In this document: positions 57,137-64,000 of the stretch, piece by piece
Numbering within the stretch: the stretch's first letter is position 1
Layout of the letters: the number at the start of each line of letters is the position of its first letter
NCBI GenBank assembly: GCA_013373125.1
Contig: JABXIK010000014.1
Coordinates: 1-64,000, forward strand
Reading direction: 5' to 3'
DNA: 64,000 nt
Source of the DNA: Gammaproteobacteria bacterium
GTDB lineage: Bacteria > Pseudomonadota > Gammaproteobacteria > Pseudomonadales > Oceanobacteraceae
Position numbers and translations under genes: made by a program
Notes under the pieces: model-generated
Seen by the model: only the letters and a program-made list of their open reading frames with translations
What the model was told of the DNA's origin: nothing
Database searches by the model: none

Positions 57137-57889
57137 TTAAAAATTTCGGCCTACGCCAATGGCCACTCGTTGGGAGGTATCGCCATTCGTGAGAGGGCTG
57201 TTCCTAAACTCTTGTCCGTGTTGATAATATCGCCATACAAGCACAGCAGACCAAGCATCGCTGATGTCATAAACCCCTAATAATTCCACTTCTTGGGTTA
57301 ATTCGGCCTGAGGGGAATAGCTGTTTGTGCCTACGTAATAGTCTAGGAGGTCTTTGCTCTGATATTGCAGTGCCAGCGTGGCGACGATACGTAAATCATC
57401 AAATATAAAGCGTTTATAAATGGCCGCTTCGTACTCTTGCCCATCATGTTTACCACTGATGTCTTGCAGCACGCTGAACTGTGAAACGTAACCTTGGCCT
57501 AATGGAATGGAAATTTGCGGGCCAAGTTCAATGCTCTGTTCACGATCTTGATCCGTAAGGTCTGTGTCATCTGCGTCTAAATATTGATGGGTGCGCAGTT
57601 GCCCCATAAGAGAAAGGGAGCCAAAATCAAAGCGCTTGAGAGGCAGTCCTGCTCGATTACCTTCAATGAAGACATCTCCTAAGCGTCCAAACACCAGTAA
57701 GCTTGGCTGTTGTTGGGTGTCCACCTGCTTGTAAGGCAAATTATCTTGCGAGATGGCGCCTGCTATAAGGCCATTAAACTCAGGCCATTGCCATGTGTCA
57801 TCTTCGGCAAACGTTTCAAGGCTGAATGCCAGCCAGAACAAGGTCTGCAGCGGTAAGGTCAGTCTGGAGAGTCTGGAGAGTGAAGTCAT
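57137..57889 (-). CDS. MipA/OmpV-family outer-membrane protein
   Basis: About 250 residues. A signal peptide ends before EDDTWQWPEF. The barrel shows GLPLKRFDFGSLSLMGQLR, ELGPQISIPLGQG and a C-terminal RVAIGVGRNF with terminal Phe. It fits MipA/OmpV, the MltA-interacting or scaffold family, whose roles range from murein hydrolase assembly to solute uptake. The start at 57889 has AGGGGG 6 nt upstream. The signal region contains a 10-bp tandem duplication (LSRLSRL). Confidence 0.85.
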   Translation of the reverse strand: MTSLSRLSRLTLPLQTLFWLAFSLETFAEDDTWQWPEFNGLIAGAISQDNLPYKQVDTQQQPSLLVFGRLGDVFIEGNRAGLPLKRFDFGSLSLMGQLRTHQYLDADDTDLTDQDREQSIELGPQISIPLGQGYVSQFSVLQDISGKHDGQEYEAAIYKRFIFDDLRIVATLALQYQSKDLLDYYVGTNSYSPQAELTQEVELLGVYDISDAWSAVLVWRYYQHGQEFRNSPLTNGDTSQRVAIGVGRNF

Positions 57890-57943
57890 GGATAGCCCCC
57901 TAATCATGATTCAGATTAGGGGGAATATCGGCTGGAAAGTTCC

Positions 57944-58552
57944 TTAACCCTTAGGCACGGGTTGCTGGATTTCCACAGGTTGGATGCCCATGTTTACCAA
58001 TTGGTCTTGGGCTTTATTCATTTGTGAGCGGTTAGCAAACGGGCCAGTAAACACGCGATACCAGGTTTTACCGTTTACGTCGGCGCTTTCAATTTGGGTA
58101 TTAAAGCCGTTTAGAATCAGTTGTGCTTTCATGCGATCCGCCCCTTCTTGGGTGGTGAAAGCTCCCGCTTTTAAGCGGTACTGAATTTTATTGCCGTCTT
58201 TATCTGTGCCCTTGGGTGTGGATTTGTATTCAGGTACTTCTTCCACTTGCACTTGCTTGTTTTCCAAAATTTCAAAGAACTCATAATTATCCACCGCTTT
58301 AGTGACGGTGTCTGAGTTCAGATCTTTTGGCAGTTTGTCTTTAATGGCTTGTTGCACTTGAGCATTCAAGCCTTGCTTGGCCTGATTGCTCAAATTGTCT
58401 TTGGCGGCTTTGGCGTCATCCATGATTTTGTTGGTGATTTTATCGATGTCATCACCAGCCGGCACCGTTGTTAAATACAACAAGAAACCGGCAAAACTTA
58501 AGGCCACCAAAGGCGTGAATATCCATACCCAACGCGGTGCATTTGATGCCAT
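57944..58552 (-). CDS. SPOR-domain protein
   Basis: 202 residues with one N-terminal membrane helix (VWIFTPLVALSFAGFLLYLTT), a Lys/Asp/Gln linker, and a C-terminal SPOR domain (about 122-195: IQYRLKAGAFTTQEGADRMKAQLILNG and TWYRVFTGPF). SPOR binds denuded glycan strands at division sites. It is 1 bp after the argS stop, and the pair is normally followed by hslVU. Confidence 0.92.
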   Translation of the reverse strand: MASNAPRWVWIFTPLVALSFAGFLLYLTTVPAGDDIDKITNKIMDDAKAAKDNLSNQAKQGLNAQVQQAIKDKLPKDLNSDTVTKAVDNYEFFEILENKQVQVEEVPEYKSTPKGTDKDGNKIQYRLKAGAFTTQEGADRMKAQLILNGFNTQIESADVNGKTWYRVFTGPFANRSQMNKAQDQLVNMGIQPVEIQQPVPKG

Positions 58553-58553
58553 G

Positions 58554-60239
58554 TTACATTTCCTCAGGAGCGCTGATGCCCATTAGATCTAAACCATTGG
58601 CGATAACCTGACGTACTGCTTGGGTTAAGCAGATACGCGCATCACGCAGGTTGGCGTCTTCTACAATCGTCTTGTGACTGTTGTAGTAGGTGTGGAAATC
58701 ACTGGCTAGTTCATGCAAGTAGTTCGCAATCATGTGCGGTGCGTTTTGCGTGCCCGCTACCGAGATGATTTCTGGGAAGCGTGCTAGCTTGTTGGCCAGT
58801 AATTTTTCTTGGTCTTCGCTTAATGCATCTAAGTTGGCTAAGCCATTGGCTTGATCCCAAGATAAGCCTTGCTCGTTTAGCTTGCGCAAGATGCTGCAAA
58901 TACGAGCATGGGCGTATTGAATGTAATACACCGGGTTGTCGTTGGATTGGCTTAGTGCCAAGTCGATATCAAACGTCAGTTGCGAGCTTGGCGAACGCGC
59001 CGATAAGAAATAACGTGTGGCGTCACGGCCCACTTGATCGATCAAGTCACGCAAAGTCACATAACTGCCCGCACGCTTAGAGATTTTCACCTCTTCGCCG
59101 CCTTTCATGACTGTCACCATTTGGTGAAGTACATAGTCTGGGTAACCTTGAGGAATATCGGCTTTTAATGCTTGTAGGCCTGCACGCACACGAGTGATGG
59201 TGGAGTGGTGATCTGCACCTTGCTCGTTCACCACGCGTTTAAAGCCACGTTGCCATTTGTCTAAGTGATAGGCCACATCCGGCACGAAGTAAGTGTAACC
59301 GCCGTCTGTTTTACGCATTACACGGTCTTTGTCGTCACCGAATTCTGTGGTTTTTAACCATAGGGCGCCGCCGTCTTCATAGGTAAAGCCATTAGCAACC
59401 AGTTGCTCAACGGTTTTTTCAACCTTACCGTCGGCATAAAGTGAGCTTTCTAGGAAGTACACATCAAAGTCCACTTCGAAGGCTTTTAAATCCAAGTCTT
59501 GTTCGCGGCGCAAGTACGCTACCGCAAAATGACGAATGGCTTCTAGATCGTCTGCGTCCTTGGTGCCAGTGAAAGACTGGTCCGCAGATTCGATGGTGTC
59601 ACCAGCCATGAAGCTGTCGGCAAGATCTTTAATGTAATCCCCACGGTAACCATCTTCTGGCCAACCCTCATCCCCAGGAGCTAAACCTTTACAACGGGCT
59701 TGTACTGAGAACGCTAGGTTATTAATTTGCGCGCCTGCGTCGTTGTAATAGAACTCACGAGTCACATCCCAGCCGTTGGCTTCTAATAAACGGCAAATGC
59801 AATCGCCAACCGCCGCGCCGCGACCATGACCCACATGTAAAGGACCCGTTGGGTTAGCGGAAACAAATTCCACTTGTACCTTTTGGCCTTTGCCTGAGTC
59901 ATTGTGACCAAACTTATTGGCTTGATTGAAGATGGTATCCACAATGGCAAAGCTGGCGGCTTCGGTGACAAAGAAGTTGATGAAACCCGGGCCTGCGATT
60001 TCCGCTTTGTTTAGGATTGGGCTTTCAGGCAGTGCCTTGATGATCTCTTCAGCCCAGTCGCGGGGTTTCATGCCGGCCAATTTGGCACTGGCCATGGCGA
60101 TGTTAGAGGCGTAGTCACCGTGGGCTTTGTCCTTGGTGTTCTCAATCATCACTTTAGGCGCGGCATTGGCAGGCAGTTTACCCGCATCCTTTAATGCAGA
60201 TAGGGTGTCTTCAATGAGACTGATTAGCTGTGGTTTCAT
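58554..60239 (-). CDS. argS: Arginine-tRNA ligase
   Basis: A 561-residue class I synthetase. It starts [20 protein letters not shown] (N-terminal additional domain), then [19 protein letters not shown] (HIGH-like HVGH), [12 protein letters not shown] (KMSKS-like) and the anticodon-binding C-terminus. The frame extends 62 codons upstream through a repeat region, but family proteins begin at this Met (60239). It charges tRNA-Arg. A tandem repeat lies upstream. Confidence 0.97.
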   Translation of the reverse strand: MKPQLISLIEDTLSALKDAGKLPANAAPKVMIENTKDKAHGDYASNIAMASAKLAGMKPRDWAEEIIKALPESPILNKAEIAGPGFINFFVTEAASFAIVDTIFNQANKFGHNDSGKGQKVQVEFVSANPTGPLHVGHGRGAAVGDCICRLLEANGWDVTREFYYNDAGAQINNLAFSVQARCKGLAPGDEGWPEDGYRGDYIKDLADSFMAGDTIESADQSFTGTKDADDLEAIRHFAVAYLRREQDLDLKAFEVDFDVYFLESSLYADGKVEKTVEQLVANGFTYEDGGALWLKTTEFGDDKDRVMRKTDGGYTYFVPDVAYHLDKWQRGFKRVVNEQGADHHSTITRVRAGLQALKADIPQGYPDYVLHQMVTVMKGGEEVKISKRAGSYVTLRDLIDQVGRDATRYFLSARSPSSQLTFDIDLALSQSNDNPVYYIQYAHARICSILRKLNEQGLSWDQANGLANLDALSEDQEKLLANKLARFPEIISVAGTQNAPHMIANYLHELASDFHTYYNSHKTIVEDANLRDARICLTQAVRQVIANGLDLMGISAPEEM

Positions 60240-60300
60240 AGGGACCTTGAATTCAGAACGTGAGCCCGCTGCACTGAGCCGACTCCATATAGTAGATGCA

Positions 60301-60470
60301 CAAAAATTGCGCGCATTATCCCAGTTTGGTGGGCATTTTTCCATATCTCTTAAGGTACATAACAAAAAGGATACAAAAATTGCGCGGCTCTCATGTTTGC
60401 CCAGATTGCTGGGTGCTTTCGTCATGTCTCTTAGTGTTCATAACAAAAAGGATACAAAAATTGCGCGGCT
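60301..60470. repeat. 81-bp direct repeat upstream of argS
   Basis: A 32-bp stretch is repeated perfectly at 60358-60389 and 60439-60470 (period 81 bp). The core CAAAAATTGCGCG occurs three times, at 60301, 60374 and 60455. Each unit also carries CAT-(A/G)-TCTCTTA. The second unit contains the hairpin CCCAG-att-g-CTGGG (about 60400-60413). The region lies in the 5' leader of argS and extends an open frame there. Confidence 0.85.
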
Positions 60471-60547
60471 GACATATGCAGGGAGTTTCAGCAGGTGCTG
60501 GCTTTAGTATGGAGAGGGCCGTTAACCGCGAGATTATAAATCCTTAC

Positions 60548-60590
60548 TTGTATATCTGATTTTCCATATATATGATTCGGCATATATATG
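60548..60590 (+). promoter_or_regulatory. arsR promoter and operator
   Basis: -35 TTGTAT (60548-60553), 17-bp spacer, -10 TATGAT (60571-60576). Two self-palindromic copies of CATATATATG (60565-60574 and 60581-60590) with a 6-bp spacer overlap the -10 and the start point. This is the usual place for an ArsR operator. Confidence 0.75.
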
Positions 60591-60599
60591 AGGTAACCC

Positions 60600-60941
60600 A
60601 TGACGCCGTTAAATCTATTCAAATGCCTAAGCGATGACACCCGTTTAAGTATCCTTGTGTTAATACAAAACCAAGGGGAATTATGCGTGGGTGAGCTAGT
60701 GGATGCATTGCAGCTAAGCCAGCCTAAAATCAGCCGACATCTGGCCAGTCTGCGTGAGTGTCAGCTTTTGGATGTGCGCAAATCCGGTCAATGGGTGTTT
60801 TATCGCGTACACGATGATTTGCCGGAATGGGCTAACAATATCGTGTGCCAAGCGGTGCTGGCGAGCGAGCCAAGATTGAACGAATTGCAAAAACGCTTAC
60901 AGCTAGTGGATGAAATGAACCGCAAACCGGCTTGCTGTTAA
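60600..60941 (+). CDS. arsR: ArsR-family metalloregulator
   Basis: 113 residues with a winged HTH: LFKCLSDDTRLSILVLI, ELCVGELVDALQLSQPKISRHLASLRECQLL. Cys in ELCVGE and the C-terminal CC are candidates for arsenite binding, although the classical CVC pair is reduced to one Cys. It controls its own promoter and the following genes. Confidence 0.92.
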   Translation: MTPLNLFKCLSDDTRLSILVLIQNQGELCVGELVDALQLSQPKISRHLASLRECQLLDVRKSGQWVFYRVHDDLPEWANNIVCQAVLASEPRLNELQKRLQLVDEMNRKPACC

Positions 60942-61064
60942 ATGTAAATCCTTGTGAAACAGCCGTAGACATATTCCTGCAATACGCACGTTATATTTTT
61001 GCAACGTGTGTGTCACAGACAAACCTGTGATCAAAGAATATGAGGGCGCTTCGTCGCAAGGACT

Positions 61065-61538
61065 ATGAAAATATTATTTGTATGTGCAGGCAACCATTGC
61101 TCTAGCATTTTATCGGAAGCCATTACTAATTTTGCCGATGACCCTAGATTGCAAGCGGCCAGTGTGGCCAGCCAAGATCGTTGCGAGGTTCATCCGCTCT
61201 CGTTGCAGTTTTTACAACAGGCCGGTATTCCGACAGGCAACTTAAAAAGCCAAAGCTGGGATGAGCTTACAAACTTTCATCCGGATGTGGTGATGGCGGT
61301 GAACCAAAGCGTGGATGAAAATAGTTATCCCCATTGGTTAGACAACAGTATCAAGCTGAGATGGAATTTAGATGATCCATCCAGTAAGCAAGGTTCAGCC
61401 TTGCAAATAAAAGTGGCATTTCTTGCGTGCTTAAATGACATCTTATGTCGCACCCATGAAATCCTCGATTTAGATTTAGAAAACTTAACACCAGATGCGC
61501 TGAAGCACGCTTTTATGGAGCTTGGCGCTGAGGTGTAA
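61065..61538 (+). CDS. Degenerate ArsC-like protein (first copy)
   Basis: 157 residues, same length as the next gene and clearly homologous. The low-molecular-weight phosphatase-type P-loop CX5R reads CAGNHCSS: Arg13 is replaced by Ser. The two redox Cys of ArsC are replaced as well (Asn80 and Tyr88), whereas Cys7 and Asp104 are kept. The frame is intact, so it is not an obvious pseudogene. It may bind arsenic or the second copy, or be losing function. 123 bp after arsR. Confidence 0.85.
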   Translation: MKILFVCAGNHCSSILSEAITNFADDPRLQAASVASQDRCEVHPLSLQFLQQAGIPTGNLKSQSWDELTNFHPDVVMAVNQSVDENSYPHWLDNSIKLRWNLDDPSSKQGSALQIKVAFLACLNDILCRTHEILDLDLENLTPDALKHAFMELGAEV

Positions 61539-61562
61539 CACTCAGAGAGCTAGGCGCATAAA

Positions 61563-62036
61563 ATGAAAATTTTATTTATTTGTACTCACAACCGTTGTCG
61601 CAGTATTTTGTCCGAAGCCATCGCCAATGATGCAGGCGATACCCGTTTACAAGCGGCCAGCGCGGGCAGTCAACCTGTGGGACAAGTGCACCCGCTTTCT
61701 ATTAAGTATTTACAAGAACAAGGTATCTCAACCGATGGCTTACAAAGCCAAAGTTGGGATGACCTAGAAAGTTTCGAGCCGGATGTGGTTGTGACCGTAT
61801 GTGACAGCGCAGCCGGTGAAGCTTGCCCTGTGTGGTTTGGAAAAAGCATTAAACTGCATTGGGGCCTTGAAGACCCATCTAAAGTGCAAGGCAGTGATGA
61901 TCAAATCAAAGCTGCATTTCTCACCTGTATAAATGAAATCAAATTTCGCATTCACAAAATTCTTGAGTTAGACCTAGATAATCTGTCTGGCGACGCATTA
62001 AAAGCCGAGCTAGTTAAATTGGGCGCGCAGGGTTAA
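61563..62036 (+). CDS. arsC: Arsenate reductase (thioredoxin-type ArsC)
   Basis: 157 residues. The P-loop CTHNRCRS gives CX5R (Cys7, Arg13), with the redox pair Cys80 and Cys88 (TVCDSAAGEACPVW) and Asp104 in LEDPSK. This is the thioredoxin-linked, phosphatase-fold ArsC that reduces arsenate to arsenite. It lies 24 bp after the degenerate copy and before the arsenite efflux gene acr3. Confidence 0.93.
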   Translation: MKILFICTHNRCRSILSEAIANDAGDTRLQAASAGSQPVGQVHPLSIKYLQEQGISTDGLQSQSWDDLESFEPDVVVTVCDSAAGEACPVWFGKSIKLHWGLEDPSKVQGSDDQIKAAFLTCINEIKFRIHKILELDLDNLSGDALKAELVKLGAQG

Positions 62037-62046
62037 TTAAAATCTC

Positions 62047-62149
62047 TTGTGGGAGGGCGCTTGCGCGCGACGAGTTTTTGAAAGATTTGTAGCGCGCAAT
62101 ACCTAAAACATTCACATTGTGAAAGGGGCACTCTGGCGCCCTCCCACAA
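62047..62149. repeat. REP-like inverted pair forming a three-way junction
   Basis: Perfect 14-bp arms TTGTGGGAGGGCGC (62047-62060) and its complement (62136-62149) enclose two more hairpins: TTGCGCGC/GCGCGCAA (62061-62068, 62092-62099) and TTCACA-t-TGTGAA (62111-62123). The TGTGGGAGGGCGCTTGCGCGCGA sequence strongly resembles the TGTGGGAGCGGGCTTGCCCGCGA REP of Pseudomonas (text of each kept short here by position). It lies between arsC and acr3. Confidence 0.85.
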
Positions 62150-62186
62150 ATTTACAAACAAGCATAAAACACACGAGCAAAACATT

Positions 62187-63200
62187 ATGGGTATTTTCGA
62201 ACGTTACCTTTCCGTCTGGGTAGGTTTAGGCATCGTCGCTGGTGTCATTCTGGGCAGCATCATGCCAGGTGTATTTGAAGTGATCGCAAAGTGGGAAATC
62301 GCCCATGTGAATATTTTAATCGCCATCTTAATTTGGTTAATGGTGTATCCAATGATGGTGCAGGTGGATTTTTCTTCCATCAAAGACGTGGGCAAAAAAC
62401 CAAAAGGCTTGGTGCTCACGTTAGTGATCAACTGGTTAATCAAACCCTTTACCATGGCTGCATTAGGTTGGTTGTTTTTTAAAATCTTTTTTGCCGACAT
62501 GGTGGATGCACAAACCGCGAATGAATACATCGCGGGTATGATTTTATTGGGTGTCGCACCCTGTACTGCCATGGTGTTTGTGTGGGCGCAATTAACCAAA
62601 GGGGATGCCAATTACACCCTAGTTCAAGTCAGCGTTAACGACGTGATCATGGTGTTTGCGTTTGCTCCCATCGCGGCGTTCTTGTTAGGTATGACGGACA
62701 TTACGGTGCCGTGGGAAACCTTATTGTTGTCGGTTGTTCTTTACGTACTACTACCTTTAGTGGCAGGGATTATTACGCGCAAAAAATTAGACAAACGTGA
62801 TGATCACTCAAAACTGGAAGCGTTTTTAAATACGGTAAAACCTTGGTCGATCGTGGGTTTAATTTCAACGGTTGTATTGCTTTTCGCTTTCCAAGCACAA
62901 ACCATCTTGGACAAGCCAGAAGCCATTGTGATGATTGCTATTCCGCTTCTGATTCAAACTTACGGTATCTTCTTTATCGCCTATGGTTTAGCCAAATACA
63001 TGAAGTTGCCACACAATGTTGCGGCCCCTGCATGCATGATAGGTACCAGTAACTTTTTTGAATTAGCGGTGGCTGTGGCCATTAGCTTGTTTGGTTTGCA
63101 TTCTGGTGCGGCGTTGGCCACAGTGGTGGGGGTTTTAGTTGAAGTGCCGGTGATGCTTTCTTTAGTCTGGTTTGCCAATAGGACTCGACACTGGTTCTAG
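62187..63200 (+). CDS. acr3: Arsenite efflux transporter ACR3
   Basis: A 337-residue ACR3/BASS-fold permease with ten helices. Conserved Cys126 is in [13 protein letters not shown], and [14 protein letters not shown] near the end is typical. It extrudes arsenite from the cytoplasm. It ends the ars cluster and is followed by nested palindrome C. Confidence 0.93.
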   Translation: MGIFERYLSVWVGLGIVAGVILGSIMPGVFEVIAKWEIAHVNILIAILIWLMVYPMMVQVDFSSIKDVGKKPKGLVLTLVINWLIKPFTMAALGWLFFKIFFADMVDAQTANEYIAGMILLGVAPCTAMVFVWAQLTKGDANYTLVQVSVNDVIMVFAFAPIAAFLLGMTDITVPWETLLLSVVLYVLLPLVAGIITRKKLDKRDDHSKLEAFLNTVKPWSIVGLISTVVLLFAFQAQTILDKPEAIVMIAIPLLIQTYGIFFIAYGLAKYMKLPHNVAAPACMIGTSNFFELAVAVAISLFGLHSGAALATVVGVLVEVPVMLSLVWFANRTRHWF

Positions 63201-63220
63201 TAAAGGGCGTGAAGCTAGCT

Positions 63221-63330
63221 GCGTTGTTCATGCTGCGTTATAAAATGGTTTAAGTTCGTTACATAGGCGAGCTATGCGCCTCACTTAAACCATTTTTTGC
63301 CTTGCCTGAACGGCCTCGCTGACGCTTCTA
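63221..63330. repeat. Nested palindromic element C
   Basis: Perfect 13-bp arms AAAATGGTTTAAG (63242-63254) and CTTAAACCATTTT (63284-63296) enclose CATAG-gcgag-CTATG (63262-63276). The right flank TTTTTTGCCTTG is shared with element B, and the outer flanks are again GC-rich (GCTGCGTT and GACGC). Stems differ from A and B, but the architecture is kept. Confidence 0.78.
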
Positions 63331-63386
63331 AATCTAAGCATCGTAGATCGTCCCGATCTAAATTTACTTTATATAATGTAGGAGAT

Positions 63387-63423
63387 GAGCCTCGTATCGA
63401 GGCTTATCAATCAATGCTATAAT
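63387..63423 (+). promoter_or_regulatory. Hairpin and putative promoter before DUF6172 gene
   Basis: AGCCTCG-tat-CGAGGCT forms a 7-bp hairpin (about 63388-63404). A TATAAT-like -10 (about 63418-63423) follows, 47 bp before the gene. No good -35 is present. Confidence 0.4.
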
Positions 63424-63469
63424 CCCCACATCCTTCCCACCTGTTTGACCCATCGTCACTTGGAACCCC

Positions 63470-63790
63470 ATGAAAAAGACCTTTTCCCTAGAACACCCTA
63501 AAAAATCCCCTGAACGCATGGTTGAAGCCATCAAGCATGAAATCAAAAAATACATGAAGCGCGAGCGCAACAAGGCTCTGCCAGAAGACACCAACTATTG
63601 GGCATTTGATTGTAAGTTCGGCAATAGCCAAGACGTGGCCGAAGAAGTTCGCCCCGGTGATTTTAATAAGCTGATTGATGCCGCGGTGGCAGCGGGTCAA
63701 ACGTCGTTTTTTGTAGAGATTTTAGCGAGAGCGGATTTCCGCGTGGCCAAGCCGAAAGCCGTTGAAGATGACGAAGATTTTGATGAATAA
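63470..63790 (+). CDS. DUF6172 family protein
   Basis: 106 residues: MKKTFSLEHPKKSPERMVEAIKHEIKKYMKRERNK, then YWAFDCKFG, an amphipathic helix and an acidic tail (DDEDFDE). It matches the DUF6172 family in full; no function is established. It stands alone between palindromic element C and REP hairpins. Confidence 0.85.
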   Translation: MKKTFSLEHPKKSPERMVEAIKHEIKKYMKRERNKALPEDTNYWAFDCKFGNSQDVAEEVRPGDFNKLIDAAVAAGQTSFFVEILARADFRVAKPKAVEDDEDFDE

Positions 63791-63799
63791 TTAATGCAA

Positions 63800-63881
63800 G
63801 TCGGATAAAGCGTGAGGGACGAACGCCGCCATCCGACGATTGAAACTCTCCCTCTGTCGGAAGGCGCTTCGCTTTTCCGAC
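63800..63881. repeat. Two REP hairpins
   Basis: Hairpin 1: GTCGGAT (63800-63806) with ATCCGAC (63831-63837). Hairpin 2: GTCGGAA (63856-63862) with TTCCGAC (63875-63881), whose stem reads AAGGCGCTTCGCTTTT in the middle. Both begin with GTCGG, as common bacterial REP sequences do. The last 119 bp (63882-64000) hold no gene that can be supported. Confidence 0.8.
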
Positions 63882-64000
63882 CTACCGGCTGGTTGTATTG
63901 TAATGATTTTTATAAGGGCATCCTCATTAATGGCATTGGAATTTCATTTTCATGTGCAATTGCATAAACGACCATTATAGTTAGACCTATCCCGAAAGTT

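Noticed and set aside
60240..60425. N-terminal extension of argS by 62 codons
   Set aside because: It translates repeat DNA, and the family N-terminus begins at 60239.
60301..60470. Short CRISPR-like array
   Set aside because: Only two full units, unit length 81 bp, no spacer pattern and no cas genes; it is a tandem duplication.
60127..60507. 126-codon plus-strand frame antisense to the argS 5' end
   Set aside because: Its sequence is the complement of argS coding DNA plus the repeat, with no supporting site.
61065..61538. Pseudogene call for the first ArsC copy
   Set aside because: Frame, length and most of the fold are intact; only catalytic residues are changed.
63882..64000. Possible promoter or gene start at the right edge
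   Set aside because: No open frame or reliable hexamer pair can be supported before the window ends.

Overview
The window is chromosomal DNA of a moderate-GC (mid-40s %, judged by eye) gammaproteobacterium. Gene content and order point to a marine Oceanospirillales-type or Pseudomonas-related organism: tolC/nudF-yqiB-cpdA/yqiA-parE-parC, coxB-coxA-cox11-coxC/DUF2909/surf1/ctaA/ctaB, nrdR-ribD-ribE-ribBA-ribH-nusB-thiL, tatABC-hinT-hisE-ubiB-ubiJ-ubiE-DUF971, and hslUV/SPOR/argS. The species cannot be fixed from the sequence alone. No rRNA, tRNA, CRISPR array, prophage or insertion sequence was seen; nearly all of the DNA is housekeeping chromosome with a few accessory insertions.

Layout. 1-122 is the 3' end of glyA. 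392-718 is a small secreted protein. 992-5940 is a six-gene operon: DUF1445, pxpA, pxpB, pxpC, DUF4392 and a D-amino-acid aminotransferase. 6048-9928 holds LPS genes (lpxL-like, hldE, waaA). 9986-14957 holds cpdA, yqiB and nudF facing tolC, then a solute-binding protein and yqiA. 14991-19528 is parE and parC (topoisomerase IV), separated by a 395-bp spacer full of long palindromes. 19697-28779 is a mixed region: an outer-membrane-like protein, a CWC protein, a coiled-coil protein, a response regulator with an unrecognised output domain, an SDR, a fatty-acid-hydroxylase/SRPBCC fusion, a GyrI-like protein, a GNAT, a Lon-N protein and GAPDH. 29221-36576 is the aa3-type cytochrome c oxidase and heme A locus. 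36746-38359 has Yip1, a tiny lipoprotein and a PilZ protein. 38465-43804 is riboflavin synthesis with nrdR, nusB and thiL. 43958-45015 is a divergent pair of LPP20-like lipoproteins. 45037-51683 is tat, hinT, hisE, ubiquinone genes, DUF971 and panE. 52055-53009 is a pair of bacterioferritins. 53085-60239 is hslU, hslV, a four-ORF insertion, then a SPOR protein and argS. 60600-63200 is an arsenic-resistance cluster (arsR, two arsC-like genes, acr3). 63470-63790 is DUF6172, followed by REP hairpins.

How the genes work together. The most notable candidate system is the 992-5940 operon. Mammalian D-glutamate cyclase carries a DUF1445-related and a DUF4392 domain in one protein. Here the two are separate genes flanking the prokaryotic 5-oxoprolinase PxpABC, and a D-amino-acid aminotransferase follows. 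This suggests a D-glutamate / D-alanine / 5-oxoproline salvage route. Two further systems show complementary or degenerate paralogs. Bacterioferritin subunit 1 keeps the heme Met52 but has lost ferroxidase ligands, while subunit 2 keeps the ferroxidase site and lacks the heme Met. In the ars operon the first of two tandem ArsC proteins has lost the catalytic Arg and both resolving Cys but stays intact in length and frame.

Non-coding structure is also rich. Four long nested inverted repeats (125-235, 16895-17012, 17161-17255, 63221-63330) share an architecture while their stem sequences differ. A REP-like three-way junction lies between arsC and acr3. An 81-bp direct repeat lies upstream of argS. 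Classical REP hairpins close the window.
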